Positions 1 to 9,900 of a stretch of 64,000 nucleotides of DNA are shown here, in pieces; positions within the stretch are counted from its first letter, which is position 1, and each line of letters begins with the position of its first letter. The stretch lies in contig NZ_JAGEPF010000038.1 of assembly GCF_017573465.1 (NCBI RefSeq), positions 44,680-108,679 of the forward strand, written 5' to 3'. This stretch comes from Actinomadura violacea. GTDB taxonomy: Bacteria; Actinomycetota; Actinomycetes; Streptosporangiales; Streptosporangiaceae. The translations under genes and the position numbers were made by a program. A model generated the notes under the pieces. The model searched no databases, was not told the DNA's origin, and saw nothing but the letters and a program-made list of their open reading frames with translations.

Positions 1-1
1 C

Positions 2-1126
2 ATGCAGTTCGGGATCTTCACGGTCGGCGACGTCACCACCGACCCGACCACCGGCCGGACCCCGTCCGAGGCCGAGCGGATCAAGGCGATGGTCGCGATC
101 GCGCTGAAGGCCGAGGAGGCCGGGCTCGACGTCTTCGCCACCGGCGAGCACCACAACCCGCCGTTCGTGCCGTCCTCCCCGACGACGATGCTCGGCTACA
201 TCGCGGCGCGCACCGAGCGGCTGATCCTGTCCACCGCGACCACGCTGATCACCACGAACGACCCGGTGAAGATCGCCGAGGACTTCGCGATGCTGCAGCA
301 CCTCGCCGGCGGCCGCGTCGACCTGATGATGGGCCGCGGCAACACCGGGCCCGTCTACCCCTGGTTCGGCAAGGACATCCGCGACGGCATCCCGCTCGCG
401 ATCGAGAACTACCACCTGCTGCACCGGCTCTGGCGCGAGGACGTCGTGAACTGGGAGGGCGAGTACCGCACGCCGCTCCAGTCGTTCACCTCGACGCCGC
501 GCCCGCTGGACGGCGCGCCGCCGTTCGTGTGGCACGGCTCGATCCGCAGCCCGGAGATCGCCGAGCAGGCCGCCTACTACGGCGACGGGTTCTTCGCGAA
601 CCACATCTTCTGGCCCACCGACCACTTCCAGCGGCTGATCGGCCTGTACCGGCGCCGCTACGAGCACTACGGGCACGGCTCCGCCGACCAGGCGATCGTC
701 GGCCTCGGCGGCCAGGTGTTCATGCGCAAGAACTCCCAGGACGCGGTCCGCGAGTTCCGGCCCTACTTCGACAACGCGCCCGTCTACGGGCACGGCCCGT
801 CGCTGGAGGACTTCACCCGCGAGACGCCGCTGACCGTCGGCAGCCCGCAGCAGGTCATCGACCGGACGCTGACGTTCCGCGACCACTTCGGCGACTACCA
901 GCGGCAGCTGTTCCTGATGGACCACGCGGGACTGCCGCTGAAGACCGTCCTGGAGCAGATCGACATGCTCGGCGAGGAGGTCGTCCCGGTGCTGCGCAAG
1001 GAGTTCGAGGCGCTGCGGCCCGCGCACGTCCCGGCGACCGCGCCGACGCACGCGTCGCTCGTCGCCGCCAAGGAGAACGCAGTCAAGGAGAACGCGGCCG
1101 AGGAGAACGCGGGGGTGGCGCGATGA
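2..1126 (+). CDS. LLM-class flavin-dependent oxidoreductase (CE1758-like luciferase-fold monooxygenase)
   Basis: A 374-residue protein with the start expected for this family (MQFGIFTVGDVTTDPTTG), so the gene is probably complete although its ATG is the second base of the window. It has features of bacterial-luciferase-like flavin monooxygenases: the EHHNPPF segment near residue 49, GGRVDLMMGRGNTGP near 103, and the late TPLTVGSPQQVIDRT segment. Such enzymes use reduced FMN and O2. The last 20 residues are an Ala/Glu/Asn-rich tail with a repeated KENA/EENA unit, probably disordered. Its stop overlaps the next ATG (ATGA), and that gene encodes an FMN reductase, which fits a two-component system. 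The substrate cannot be told from sequence. Confidence 0.88.
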   Translation: MQFGIFTVGDVTTDPTTGRTPSEAERIKAMVAIALKAEEAGLDVFATGEHHNPPFVPSSPTTMLGYIAARTERLILSTATTLITTNDPVKIAEDFAMLQHLAGGRVDLMMGRGNTGPVYPWFGKDIRDGIPLAIENYHLLHRLWREDVVNWEGEYRTPLQSFTSTPRPLDGAPPFVWHGSIRSPEIAEQAAYYGDGFFANHIFWPTDHFQRLIGLYRRRYEHYGHGSADQAIVGLGGQVFMRKNSQDAVREFRPYFDNAPVYGHGPSLEDFTRETPLTVGSPQQVIDRTLTFRDHFGDYQRQLFLMDHAGLPLKTVLEQIDMLGEEVVPVLRKEFEALRPAHVPATAPTHASLVAAKENAVKENAAEENAGVAR

Positions 1127-1716
1127 CGACGCTCGCCGTGGTCTCGGCCGGGCTCGGACGTCCCTCGTCCACGCGGCTGCTGGCCGACCGGCTCGCCGAG
1201 TCGGCCGCGCGGGCGCTCGGCGGGGACGTCGCCGTCGAGACGGTCGAGTTGCGCGACCACGCGCACGCGATGGTCGACGCGACGCTCACCGGCTTCCCGT
1301 CGGGCGGCTTCCGTGCCGCGGTCCAGGCCGTGACCGGCGCGGACGGCCTCATCGCGGTGACGCCGGTCTTCAACGGGTCCTACAGCGGCCTGTTCAAGAC
1401 GTTCTTCGACGCCATCGAGCGCGGGGACCTGGAAGGCAGGCCGGTGCTGCTCGGCGCGACCGGCGGCACCGCCCGGCACTCCCTCGCCATCGACTTCGCG
1501 CTGCGGCCGCTGTTCGCCTACCTGCGCGCGAACGCGATGCCGACCGGCGTGTTCGCGGCGTCGGAGGACTGGGGGAGCGGCGACACCGCCCTGCCGGACC
1601 GCATCGCCCGCGCGGGCGCGGAGCTCGCCGCCGCGATCGACGGCCGCCCGGCCGCCGCCAAGGCCGACCCGTACGACGAACCGGTTCCGTTTGAAGACCT
1701 TCTGACCGACCGCTAG
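1123..1716 (+). CDS. NADPH-dependent FMN reductase (CE1759-like)
   Basis: A 197-residue flavodoxin-fold protein. The N-terminal strand followed by GLGRPSSTRLLADRL is the phosphate-binding loop of NAD(P)H:FMN reductases, and TPVFNGSYSGLFKTFFD (about residues 81-97) is their typical FMN-contact segment. The ATG overlaps the upstream stop by 4 bases, so it is translationally coupled to the flavin monooxygenase and probably supplies it with FMNH2. The ORF ends just before the promoter and operator of the ArsR gene. No truncation is seen. Confidence 0.88.
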   Translation: MTTLAVVSAGLGRPSSTRLLADRLAESAARALGGDVAVETVELRDHAHAMVDATLTGFPSGGFRAAVQAVTGADGLIAVTPVFNGSYSGLFKTFFDAIERGDLEGRPVLLGATGGTARHSLAIDFALRPLFAYLRANAMPTGVFAASEDWGSGDTALPDRIARAGAELAAAIDGRPAAAKADPYDEPVPFEDLLTDR

Positions 1717-1728
1717 CTCGCATTTTAA

Positions 1729-1752
1729 GGCTTGGCTTATATAAGCCGAGCC
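1729..1752. promoter_or_regulatory. Palindromic operator over the arsR promoter
   Basis: A 24-bp inverted repeat with one mismatched pair (GGCTTGGCTTAT / ATAAGCCGAGCC); its inner 14 bp (1734-1747) are perfect. It covers a candidate -35 box TTGGCT (1732-1737) that lies 17 bp before a -10 box TATGTT (1755-1760). The -10 is 6 nt before the GTG of the ArsR gene, so the transcript is probably leaderless. Autorepression by that ArsR protein is the simplest reading; this is an inference. Confidence 0.7.
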
Positions 1753-1766
1753 TGTATGTTGGGCCC

Positions 1767-2108
1767 GTGCACGCCTTCGATGTGCTGGGCGACCCGGTCC
1801 GGCGCCGCATCCTCGAGCTGCTCGCCGACGGCGAGCGGTCCTCGGGCGAGGTGTCGTCGGTCGTCCGGGAGGAGTTCGGCATCTCGCAGCCCGCCGTCTC
1901 GCAGCACCTCAAGGTGCTGCGCGAGGCGGGCTTCGCGGTCGTCCGGCCGGACGGGACGCGGCGGCTCTACAGCATCGGCTCCGCGCCGCTGCAGGAGATC
2001 GACGACTGGCTCGGCCGCTTCCGCCGCTACTGGACGCCGCATCTGGACGCCCTGGCCACCGAGATCGCCAGGGGCCGGCGCGCACGCCGGACCGAGGAGG
2101 AACCATGA
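1767..2108 (+). CDS. ArsR-family transcriptional regulator
   Basis: A 113-residue winged-helix protein. FDVLGDPVRRRILELLADGE is the canonical ArsR opening, and SQPAVSQHLKVLREAGF (about 45-61) is the recognition helix. No cysteine pair that would bind metal is visible, so it belongs to the non-metal 'penicillinase repressor/SRPBCC-linked' type. The GTG start is chosen because the family motif begins at once and a TATGTT box sits 6 nt upstream. Its stop overlaps the ATG of the SRPBCC gene, an ArsR-AHSA1 pairing that is common in actinomycetes. Confidence 0.9.
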   Translation: MHAFDVLGDPVRRRILELLADGERSSGEVSSVVREEFGISQPAVSQHLKVLREAGFAVVRPDGTRRLYSIGSAPLQEIDDWLGRFRRYWTPHLDALATEIARGRRARRTEEEP

Positions 2109-2737
2109 TCGAAGTTTCCGGGCAGATCGACGACGTGCGCCGCCGGGTCGGCGACCGCGAGATGGAGGCGGGCACCGCCCGCTCCGTCGTCATCAGCCAG
2201 ACCTACGGCGCGCCCGTCGAGGACGTGTGGGACGCCGTCACCAACCCCGAGCGGATCCCGCGCTGGTTCATGCCCGTCTCCGGCGACCTGCGCCTCGGCG
2301 GCCGGTACCAGCTCCAGGGCAACGCCGGCGGCACCGTCGAGCGCTGCGACCCGCCCAAGAGCTTCTTCGCGACCTGGGAGTTCGCCGGTCAGACCAGCTG
2401 GATCGAGGTCCGGCTCACGCCCGAGGACGGCGACCGGACCCGGTTCGAGTTGGAGCACATCACCCACGTCGACGACCACTGGGAGCAGTTCGGCCCCGGC
2501 GCCGTCGGCATCGGCTGGGACATGGGCCTGCTCGGCCTGTCCCTCTACCTGTCGGCCCGCGAGGAGAGCCCGGCGGACCTCGGCGTCGAATGGCAGACCT
2601 CCCCCGAGGCCCTCGACTTCACCAGGAAGCTCGCGGAACGCTGGTACCAGGCCGACGTCGCGTCCGGCACCCCCGAGGCCGACGCCCGTGCCCGCGCGGA
2701 CCGCACCCGCGCCGCCTACACCGGAACCGTGGAATGA
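2105..2737 (+). CDS. SRPBCC (AHSA1-type) domain protein
   Basis: A 210-residue START/Bet v1-fold protein. The motif order VVISQTYGAPVEDVWDAVTN, ERIPRWFMPVSGDLRLGG and the late WDMGLLGLSLYLS is typical of AHSA1-like proteins controlled by an adjacent ArsR repressor. These proteins have a hydrophobic ligand cavity and no fixed catalytic residues. It is coupled to arsR by an ATGA overlap and is presumably controlled by the palindrome upstream. The C-terminal 50 residues are Ala/Arg-rich and extend past the core fold. The ligand is unknown. Confidence 0.85.
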   Translation: MIEVSGQIDDVRRRVGDREMEAGTARSVVISQTYGAPVEDVWDAVTNPERIPRWFMPVSGDLRLGGRYQLQGNAGGTVERCDPPKSFFATWEFAGQTSWIEVRLTPEDGDRTRFELEHITHVDDHWEQFGPGAVGIGWDMGLLGLSLYLSAREESPADLGVEWQTSPEALDFTRKLAERWYQADVASGTPEADARARADRTRAAYTGTVE

Positions 2738-2747
2738 TCTCCTCTTT

Positions 2748-4673
2748 GTGACGCTTCTCCGGGGTCTGGACGAGATCGACTGGCCCGCTCTGCGGCACGC
2801 CTACGGCTCCGCCGCCGACGTCCCCGGCCTCCTGCGCGCCGCAGGGGAGAGCCTCGAAGCGGTGGACGACCTCGATGCCCGGCTCTACCACCAGGGCGGA
2901 TTCATCTGCGACGCCGCCACCGCCGCGCTTCCGTACCTGGTCGCTCTGGCGTCGTCGCCGGACACGGCCGGCCGGATCGGCCTGCTGGAGCTGCTCCGGG
3001 CACTCGTCGACGTGGCGCACACGATCCCGCGCGTCGACGCTGGCTGGCCGGACGCCTGGGCCGCCGCGCTGCCGCGTCTCGTCTCTCTTCTCGACGACTC
3101 CGATGCGGAGGTCCGGCGGACACTGCCGCAGATGCTGGCGGCCGCCGTGGGCGACGCCGACATGATCGTTCCGGCGCTGCGTGCCCGGTGGGACGGCGAG
3201 GACGACGCGGCGGTGCGGCTCGGGACCGTCATCGCGGTCGGTGAGCTCGCGCCCGGATGCACGGCGCGGGTGCTGCCCGAGGCGCTCATCTGGCTCCGCG
3301 ACCTGGGGACCTCGGACGATCCGCAGCTGCGGCTCGCCGCCGACGCCGCGCTGGCGGCGGCGGTCGGCGCGCAACGTCCGGACGCCGCCGTCGCCGTCGA
3401 GGCTTTGCGCGGTGACGTCGCCGTCTGGCGCGACGTCCCCTGGGGCGGCCGTGACGCGTCCGGCCTGATCGGTTGGGTTGCGGGACGGATCGGGGACGAC
3501 GTGCCCGCACGTCTCGACCTGTGCGCGGCCTTCATCGCCGACGGCGACGCCGACCGTCGGATCGGCGCGGTCCGGGTCGCCGCGGACCTGCTGACGGAAT
3601 GGCGGTCCCCGGTGCGACGCCTGCTGCCGGGCCTCGCCGATCTCTCCACCGATGAGTCGTCCGCAGCGCGCTCCTATGCCGTCCACCTGCTCGCGGCGCT
3701 GGACGAGGGCGACGCCGACCTGCTCGCGGCCCGGCTCGGCGACGGCGCGCCGGTGTCCGAGTACGGCGACGACCGGATCTCCGACTTCGCCGCCTGGGGC
3801 CTGGCGTGGCGCAAGGACACCCGCTGCGTCCCGTACCTGGTGGAGCGCCTCGCCGAGAAACCGCCGCAGAGCGACGCCTACTACGGCTCATCACCGTTCA
3901 TCAACACTCCGCCGTCGATCCTCTATTCGCTGGCGCCGCTCGGCGACCACGTGAACGACCTTCTCCCCGCCATCCGGGCGCGGATGGACGGGGTCGACTC
4001 CGGCCGGATCCTCGCACGGGTGCTGCAGGAGTGGGGACCGTCGGCGGCACCGGCCGTCCCCGAACTCGTCCGGCTGCTCGACACCGAGGCGGCCGCGCAG
4101 GCCGCGATCGCGATCGGCTCGATCGGTCCGGCCGCCGCCGAGGCGGTGGACGCGCTCTCCGGTGACGGCGAGCACCCGGACGAGCGGGTCGCGCGGCAGC
4201 GGAGGTTCACGCTCCCTTGGGCGTTCTTCAAGGTCACCGGCGATCCGGCGCCGCTGCTCGACGTCGCGGACGCCGTGCTCGACCAGCGGTATCCGGGCAG
4301 GGATCTGCGGTTCATCGCCGATCTCGGCGCGCACGGCGTCGCCTGCGCCGACCGTCTCCGGGGGCTCATGGGGCCTGGTGACGAGTGGAGGCAGACCGAG
4401 GCCGCCCACGCCTACCACCGTGTCACCGGAGACCTGGACACCGCGGCGGACGTCTTGGGCGGAGCGGTGTACCACCTGGCGAAGGGCGAGTACCTGCCGG
4501 CCCGGTGGGCGGCGCTGGGGTATCTGGCGGAGATGGGCCGGGACGCCTCGCCCGGCGACCGGCCACTGCGCGAGATCGTCGACTCCGACCGGCGGCATCG
4601 CAACAACGGCGGGTGGCGGGCCTTCGCCGAGGACAGGGAACTGCGCGCGCTCGCCGCACGCCTCCTCGAATGA
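2748..4673 (+). CDS. HEAT-repeat protein of unknown function
   Basis: About 641 residues, mostly helical repeat pairs rich in Ala, Leu, Asp and Arg, such as LLDDSDAEVRRTLPQMLAAA and ELVRLLDTEAAAQAAIAIGS, as in HEAT/armadillo scaffolds. No catalytic motif, signal peptide or membrane helix is seen. I place the start at GTG 2748, 10 nt after the SRPBCC stop. A GTG at 2688 is in frame but would overlap that gene by 50 nt and add a low-complexity Pro/Ala leader. Such proteins usually bind other proteins; no partner is evident nearby. Confidence 0.75.
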   Translation: MTLLRGLDEIDWPALRHAYGSAADVPGLLRAAGESLEAVDDLDARLYHQGGFICDAATAALPYLVALASSPDTAGRIGLLELLRALVDVAHTIPRVDAGWPDAWAAALPRLVSLLDDSDAEVRRTLPQMLAAAVGDADMIVPALRARWDGEDDAAVRLGTVIAVGELAPGCTARVLPEALIWLRDLGTSDDPQLRLAADAALAAAVGAQRPDAAVAVEALRGDVAVWRDVPWGGRDASGLIGWVAGRIGDDVPARLDLCAAFIADGDADRRIGAVRVAADLLTEWRSPVRRLLPGLADLSTDESSAARSYAVHLLAALDEGDADLLAARLGDGAPVSEYGDDRISDFAAWGLAWRKDTRCVPYLVERLAEKPPQSDAYYGSSPFINTPPSILYSLAPLGDHVNDLLPAIRARMDGVDSGRILARVLQEWGPSAAPAVPELVRLLDTEAAAQAAIAIGSIGPAAAEAVDALSGDGEHPDERVARQRRFTLPWAFFKVTGDPAPLLDVADAVLDQRYPGRDLRFIADLGAHGVACADRLRGLMGPGDEWRQTEAAHAYHRVTGDLDTAADVLGGAVYHLAKGEYLPARWAALGYLAEMGRDASPGDRPLREIVDSDRRHRNNGGWRAFAEDRELRALAARLLE

Positions 4674-4700
4674 TGCAGCCTGACCTGCGAGGATGCCCGC

Positions 4701-6935
4701 GTGGACGTGCGGGTCGGGGTGCGGGTCGAGGGGATCGTCCAGGGGGTCGGGTTCCGGCCGTTCGTGCACGGGCTCGCGACCGGGCTCGGCCTGTCCGGGC
4801 TGGTCGGCAACGACGCGCGCGGCGTGTTCATCGAGGTCGAGGGCCCGGCCGGCGCGGTCGAGCGGTTCCTGGACGGGCTGCGCGAGCGGCCGCCGCGGCT
4901 CGCGGTCATCGACCGCGTCACCACGCGGAAGCTCGCGGTGTCGGGTGCCGCCGGGTTCGTGATCGCGGGCAGCGACGCGTCGGGGGAGCGCCGCGCGCTC
5001 GTGTCGTTCGACTCCGCGACCTGCGACGACTGCCTGCGCGAGATGCGCGACCCGGCCGACCGGCGGTACGGGTACCCGTTCATCAACTGCACGAACTGCG
5101 GGCCGCGGTTCACGATCGTGCGGGACGTCCCGTACGACCGGCCGAACACGACGATGGCGGGGTTCGCGATGTGCGGGCCGTGCGCCGCCGAGTATGCCGA
5201 CCCCGCCGACCGGCGCTTCCACGCTCAGCCGGTGTGCTGCCCCGCCTGCGGCCCGACGCTGGAACTGCGTCCGGCGGCGGACGATCCGCTGCACGCCGCG
5301 CGGAAGCTCCTCGCGGACGGCGCGGTGGTCGCGGTGAAGGGGCTCGGGGGCTATCACCTGGCGGTGCGGGCGGCGGACGGGGAGGCGGTCGCGGCGCTGC
5401 GGGCGCGGAAGCATCGCGAGGACAAGGCGTTCGCCGTGATGGTGCCGGACGTGGCGGCGGCGCGGGCGTTGTGCGAGGTCGGGGAGGCGGAGGAGGCGCT
5501 GCTCACCGGTGCGCGGCGTCCGATCGTCCTGCTGCGGCGCCGCCCGGACGCGGCGCTGGCCGAGGCGGTCGCGCCCGGCAACGCCTCCGTGGGGATCATG
5601 CTGCCCTACACGCCACTGCATCATCTGCTCGTCACCGAGCCGCTGGTACTGACCAGCGGAAACGTGTCAGACGAGCCGATCGCCTTCCGGGACGCGGACG
5701 CCCTTGAGCGGCTGGCCGGGATCGCGGACGCGTTCCTCGTCCACGACCGCCCGATCCATGTCCGCACCGATGACGCGGTGGTCCGCGTCTTCCGAGGCCG
5801 GACGCTGCCGGTGCGGCGGTCACGCGGCTACGCGCCGGAGCCCGTGCCGATTCGGAGCGGTCCGCCGGTGCTGGCGTGCGGAGCGGAGTTGAAGAACACG
5901 TTCTGCCTGAGCAGGGACGGTCGCGCGTTCGTCTCCCACCACATCGGCGACCTGGAGAACTACGAGACGCTCCGCGCCTTCGAGGAAGGCGTCGAGCATT
6001 TCCGGCGACTGTTCGACATCGTTCCCGAGGTCGTCGCCTACGATCCGCATCCCGAATACCTGTCGAGCAAATACGCGCTGGCTCAGGAATTGCCGACGGT
6101 CGCCGTCCAGCACCATCACGCGCACATCGCGTCCTGTCTCGCCGACAACGGGACGGACGGCCCGGTGATCGGGGTCGCGTTCGACGGGACCGGATTCGGG
6201 ACGGACGGCACGCTGTGGGGCGGCGAATTCCTCATCGCGAACCTGCGAGGCTTCGAAAGGGCCGGGCATCTGGCGCCGGTTCCGCTGCCGGGTGGTGCGG
6301 CGGCGATCCGCGAGCCGTGGCGGATGGCGGCGGCCTACGGCGTCCCGGACGACCTGCCGGTGGCCGACCGGCCCGCCTGGGACACGGTCAAGGGAATGGC
6401 GCGGCGGAACGTCAATTCTCCGCTCACCTCCAGCATGGGCCGGTTGTTCGACGCGGTCGCCGCCGTCCTCGGCGTCCGCGACAAGGTGAACTACGAAGGC
6501 CAGGCCGCGATCGAGTTGGAGCAACTCGCCGACCCGACCGAGCAGGCCGCCTATCGGGTCGCCTTCGACGGAACGGAGGCGTTCACGGTGCGCGGCGCCG
6601 ACCTGGTGAACGCCGCCGTCGATGACGTCCGAGCCGGAGTCCCCGCCCCGATGATCGCGGCCCGGTTCCACAATTCCGTCGCCGCGCTCATCGTCGAAGG
6701 CGCACGCCGTATCCGGGAAACGACCGCGATCGGCACGGTCGCGCTGTCGGGCGGTGTTTTCCAGAACATGCTGCTGCTCGAACGCGCGGTGACGGGGCTC
6801 GAAGACGCGGGCTTCACCGTGCTGACGCACCACCGCGTCCCGCCGAACGACGGCGGCATCAGCCTCGGGCAGGCCGCCGTCGCGACGGCCCGCTCTCAGT
6901 CGCCGTCCTCCAGGTCGCCTTCGACCTGGAGGTAG
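4701..6935 (+). CDS. hypF: Carbamoyltransferase HypF
   Basis: A 744-residue protein with the full HypF domain order. The acylphosphatase domain carries VEGIVQGVGFRPFVHG near residue 9. It is followed by two zinc-finger-like CxxC pairs (CDDC...CTNC, CGPC...CPAC), a YrdC-like domain (KGLGGYHLAVRAADGE, then LRARKHREDKAFAVM) and a C-terminal Kae1-like carbamoyltransferase domain with HHHAHIASC and FDGTGFGTDGTLWGGEF. HypF makes the carbamoyl group that becomes the cyanide ligands of [NiFe]-hydrogenase. No hydrogenase or other hyp gene lies in the window. The last 13 residues are encoded over the convergent cobN 3' end (40-nt overlap) and look like non-conserved read-through. Confidence 0.92.
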   Translation: MDVRVGVRVEGIVQGVGFRPFVHGLATGLGLSGLVGNDARGVFIEVEGPAGAVERFLDGLRERPPRLAVIDRVTTRKLAVSGAAGFVIAGSDASGERRALVSFDSATCDDCLREMRDPADRRYGYPFINCTNCGPRFTIVRDVPYDRPNTTMAGFAMCGPCAAEYADPADRRFHAQPVCCPACGPTLELRPAADDPLHAARKLLADGAVVAVKGLGGYHLAVRAADGEAVAALRARKHREDKAFAVMVPDVAAARALCEVGEAEEALLTGARRPIVLLRRRPDAALAEAVAPGNASVGIMLPYTPLHHLLVTEPLVLTSGNVSDEPIAFRDADALERLAGIADAFLVHDRPIHVRTDDAVVRVFRGRTLPVRRSRGYAPEPVPIRSGPPVLACGAELKNTFCLSRDGRAFVSHHIGDLENYETLRAFEEGVEHFRRLFDIVPEVVAYDPHPEYLSSKYALAQELPTVAVQHHHAHIASCLADNGTDGPVIGVAFDGTGFGTDGTLWGGEFLIANLRGFERAGHLAPVPLPGGAAAIREPWRMAAAYGVPDDLPVADRPAWDTVKGMARRNVNSPLTSSMGRLFDAVAAVLGVRDKVNYEGQAAIELEQLADPTEQAAYRVAFDGTEAFTVRGADLVNAAVDDVRAGVPAPMIAARFHNSVAALIVEGARRIRETTAIGTVALSGGVFQNMLLLERAVTGLEDAGFTVLTHHRVPPNDGGISLGQAAVATARSQSPSSRSPSTWR

Positions 6936-9900
6936 AGGCGCTTCAACGCTTCGAGGGTGTCCTGCTCGGGGTGCTCCCACATGCCCCGGTCGGCGGCTTC
7001 GAGGAGCCGTTCGGTGATGCCGTGCAGCGCCCACGGGTTCGACTCGTTGAAGAACGCCTGGTTCTCGGCGTCCAGCGCGTACGTCTGCGCGAGCTTCTCG
7101 TACATCCATTCCGCGACGACGCCGGCGGTCGCGTCGTAGCCGAACAGGTAGTCGACCGTCGCGGCCAGCTCGAACGCGCCCTTGTAGCCGTGCCGCCGCA
7201 TCGCCGAGAGCCAGCGCGGGTTGACGACGCGGGCCCGGAACACCCGCGAGGTCTCCTCGTCGAGCGTGCGGGTCCGGACGGCGTCGGGCCGGGTGCTGTC
7301 GCCGATGTAGGCCTTCGGCGCCTTCCCGGTCTGCGCCCGCACCGTCGCGATCATGCCGCCGTGATACTGGAAGTAGTCGTCGGAGTCGGCGATGTCGTGC
7401 TCGCGGGTGTCGGTGTTCTTCGCGGCGACGCTGATCCGCCGGTAGGCGTTCTCCATGTCGCCGCGCGCCGGGACGCCGTCGAGCCCGCGCCCGTAGGCGT
7501 AGCCGCCCCACACCGCGTACACCTCGGCGAGGTCGGAGTCGTCGCGCCAGTTGCGGCTGTCGATCAGCGGCAGGATCCCGGCCCCGTAGGCGCCGGGCCG
7601 CGACCCGAACACCCGCAGCGTCGCCCGCCGCTCGTCGCCGCCCTCGGCGAGGTCCGCCTTGACGTGCGCGCGGACGAAGTTCATGTCGTCGGGCTCGTCC
7701 TGGTTCGCCGCGATCTGGACGGCGTCGTCGAGCATCGCGACGGCGTGCGGGAACGCGTCGCGGAAGAACCCGCTGATGCGGACTGTGACGTCGATGCGCG
7801 GACGGCCCAGCTCGTCGAGCGGCACCGCTTCGAGGCCGGTGACGCGGCGGGACGCCTCGTCCCACACCGGGCGGACGCCGAGCAGCGCCAGCACCTCGGC
7901 GATGTCGTCGCCGGACGTGCGCATCGCGCTCGTGCCCCACACCGACAGCCCGACCGAGCGCGGCCACTCGCCGGTGTCCTCGCGGTACCGGTCCAGCAGC
8001 GAGTCGGCCATCGCGCGGCCGGTGTCGTAGGCGAGCCGGGACGGGACGGCCTTCGGGTCGACGGAGTAGAAGTTCCGGCCGGTCGGCAGCACGTTGATCA
8101 GGCCGCGCAGCGGCGACCCGCTCGGCCCGGCCGGCACGTACCCGCCGTCGAGGGCGTGCAGCACCATGCCGATCTCGTCGCTGGTCTTCTCCAGCCGCGG
8201 GACGATCTCCGTCGCGGCGAACCGCAGGATGTCGGCGACCTGCCCGTCCGCGACGTCGGACGCGGCGGACGGATCCCAGCCGCGATCCTCCATCGCGGTG
8301 ACCAGCGCGCGCGCCTGTTCCTCGACGGCGTCGACCTCGTTCCGGGACGCGCCGTCCTCCTTCAGGCCGAGCGCTTCGCGCAGGCCGGGCAGCGTCACCG
8401 ACCCGCCCCACATCTGCCGCGCCCGCAGCATCGCCAGCACCAGGTCGACGCGGGTCTCCCCGGCCGGGGCGGCGCCGAGGACGTGCAGGCCGTCGCGGAT
8501 CTGGACGTCCTTCACCTCGCACAGCCAGCCGTCCACGTGCAGCAGGAAGTCGTCGAACTCGGCGTCGTGCGGCCGGTCGTCCAGGCCGAGGTCGTGGTCG
8601 AGGCGGGCGGCCTGGATCAGCGTCCAGATCTGCGCGCGGATCGCGGGCAGCTTCGCCGGGTCGAGCGCCGCGATGTTCGCGTGCTCGTCGAGGAGCTGCT
8701 CCAGCCGCGCGATGTCGCCGTAGCTCTCCGCCCGCGCCATCGGCGGGATCAGGTGGTCGACGAGCGTGGCGTGCGCGCGCCGCTTGGCCTGCGTGCCCTC
8801 GCCCGGGTCGTTCACCAGGAACGGGTAGATGAGCGGCAGGTCGCCGACCGCCGCGTCCGGCCCGCACGACGCCGACATCCCGGCGGACTTGCCGGGCAGC
8901 CACTCCAGGTTCCCGTGCTTGCCGACGTGGACGATCGCGTCCGCGCCGAACTCGTCCGCGATCCACCGGTACGCCGCCAGGTAGTGGTGGCTCGGCGGGA
9001 GGTCGGGGTCGTGGTAGATCGCGATGGGGTTCTCGCCGAACCCGCGCGGCGGCTGCACCATCACGACGACGTTCCCCGACCGCAGCGCGGCGAGGACGAT
9101 CTCGCCGTCCGGGTCGCGGGAGTCGTCCACGAACAGCTCGCCGGGCGGCGGGCCCCAGTGCCGCTCGATGCCTTCCCGCAGGTCCGCGGGGAGCGTCGCG
9201 TACCAGGCCCGGTACCGCGCCGCCGGGATGCGGACGGGGTTGCCGGTGAGCTGCGCCTCGGTCAGCCAGTCGGGATCCTGGCCGCCCGCCGCGATCAGCG
9301 CGTGCATCAGCGCGTCGCCCTCGGCGGGCAGCGCGTCGCCGACGTCGTAGCCGCGTTCGCGCAGCTCGGCGAGCAGTTTCACCACGCTGGCCGGGGTGTC
9401 GAGCCCGACCGCGTTCCCGATCCGCGCGTGCTTGGTCGGGTACGCCGACAGCATCAGCGCGACCCGCTTGTCCTTCGCCGGGACGTGCCGCAGCCGCCCG
9501 TGCCGGACCGCGATCCCCGCGACCCGCGCGGCGCGCTCCGGGTCGGCGACGTAGACGCTGAGGCCGTCCTCGTCGGTCTCCTTGAACGAGAACGGCACCG
9601 TGATGATCCGGCCGTCGAACTCCGGCACCGCCACCTGCGTCGCGGTGTCGAGGGGCGACAGGCCGTCGTCGTTGGCCTCCCAGGCGGCGCGCTCGCTGGT
9701 CAGGCACAGGCCCTGCAGGATCGGGACGTCCAGTTCCGCGAGCGCCCCGACGTCCCACGCCTCGTCGTCGCCGCCCGCGCCCGCGAACGCCGGCTTCGTG
9801 CCGCCCGCCGCCAGCACGGTGACGACCAGCGCGTCCGCCCGTCCGAGCGTGTCCAGCAGGTCCTCGTCGGCGGTGCGCAGCGACGCGCAGAACACCGGGA

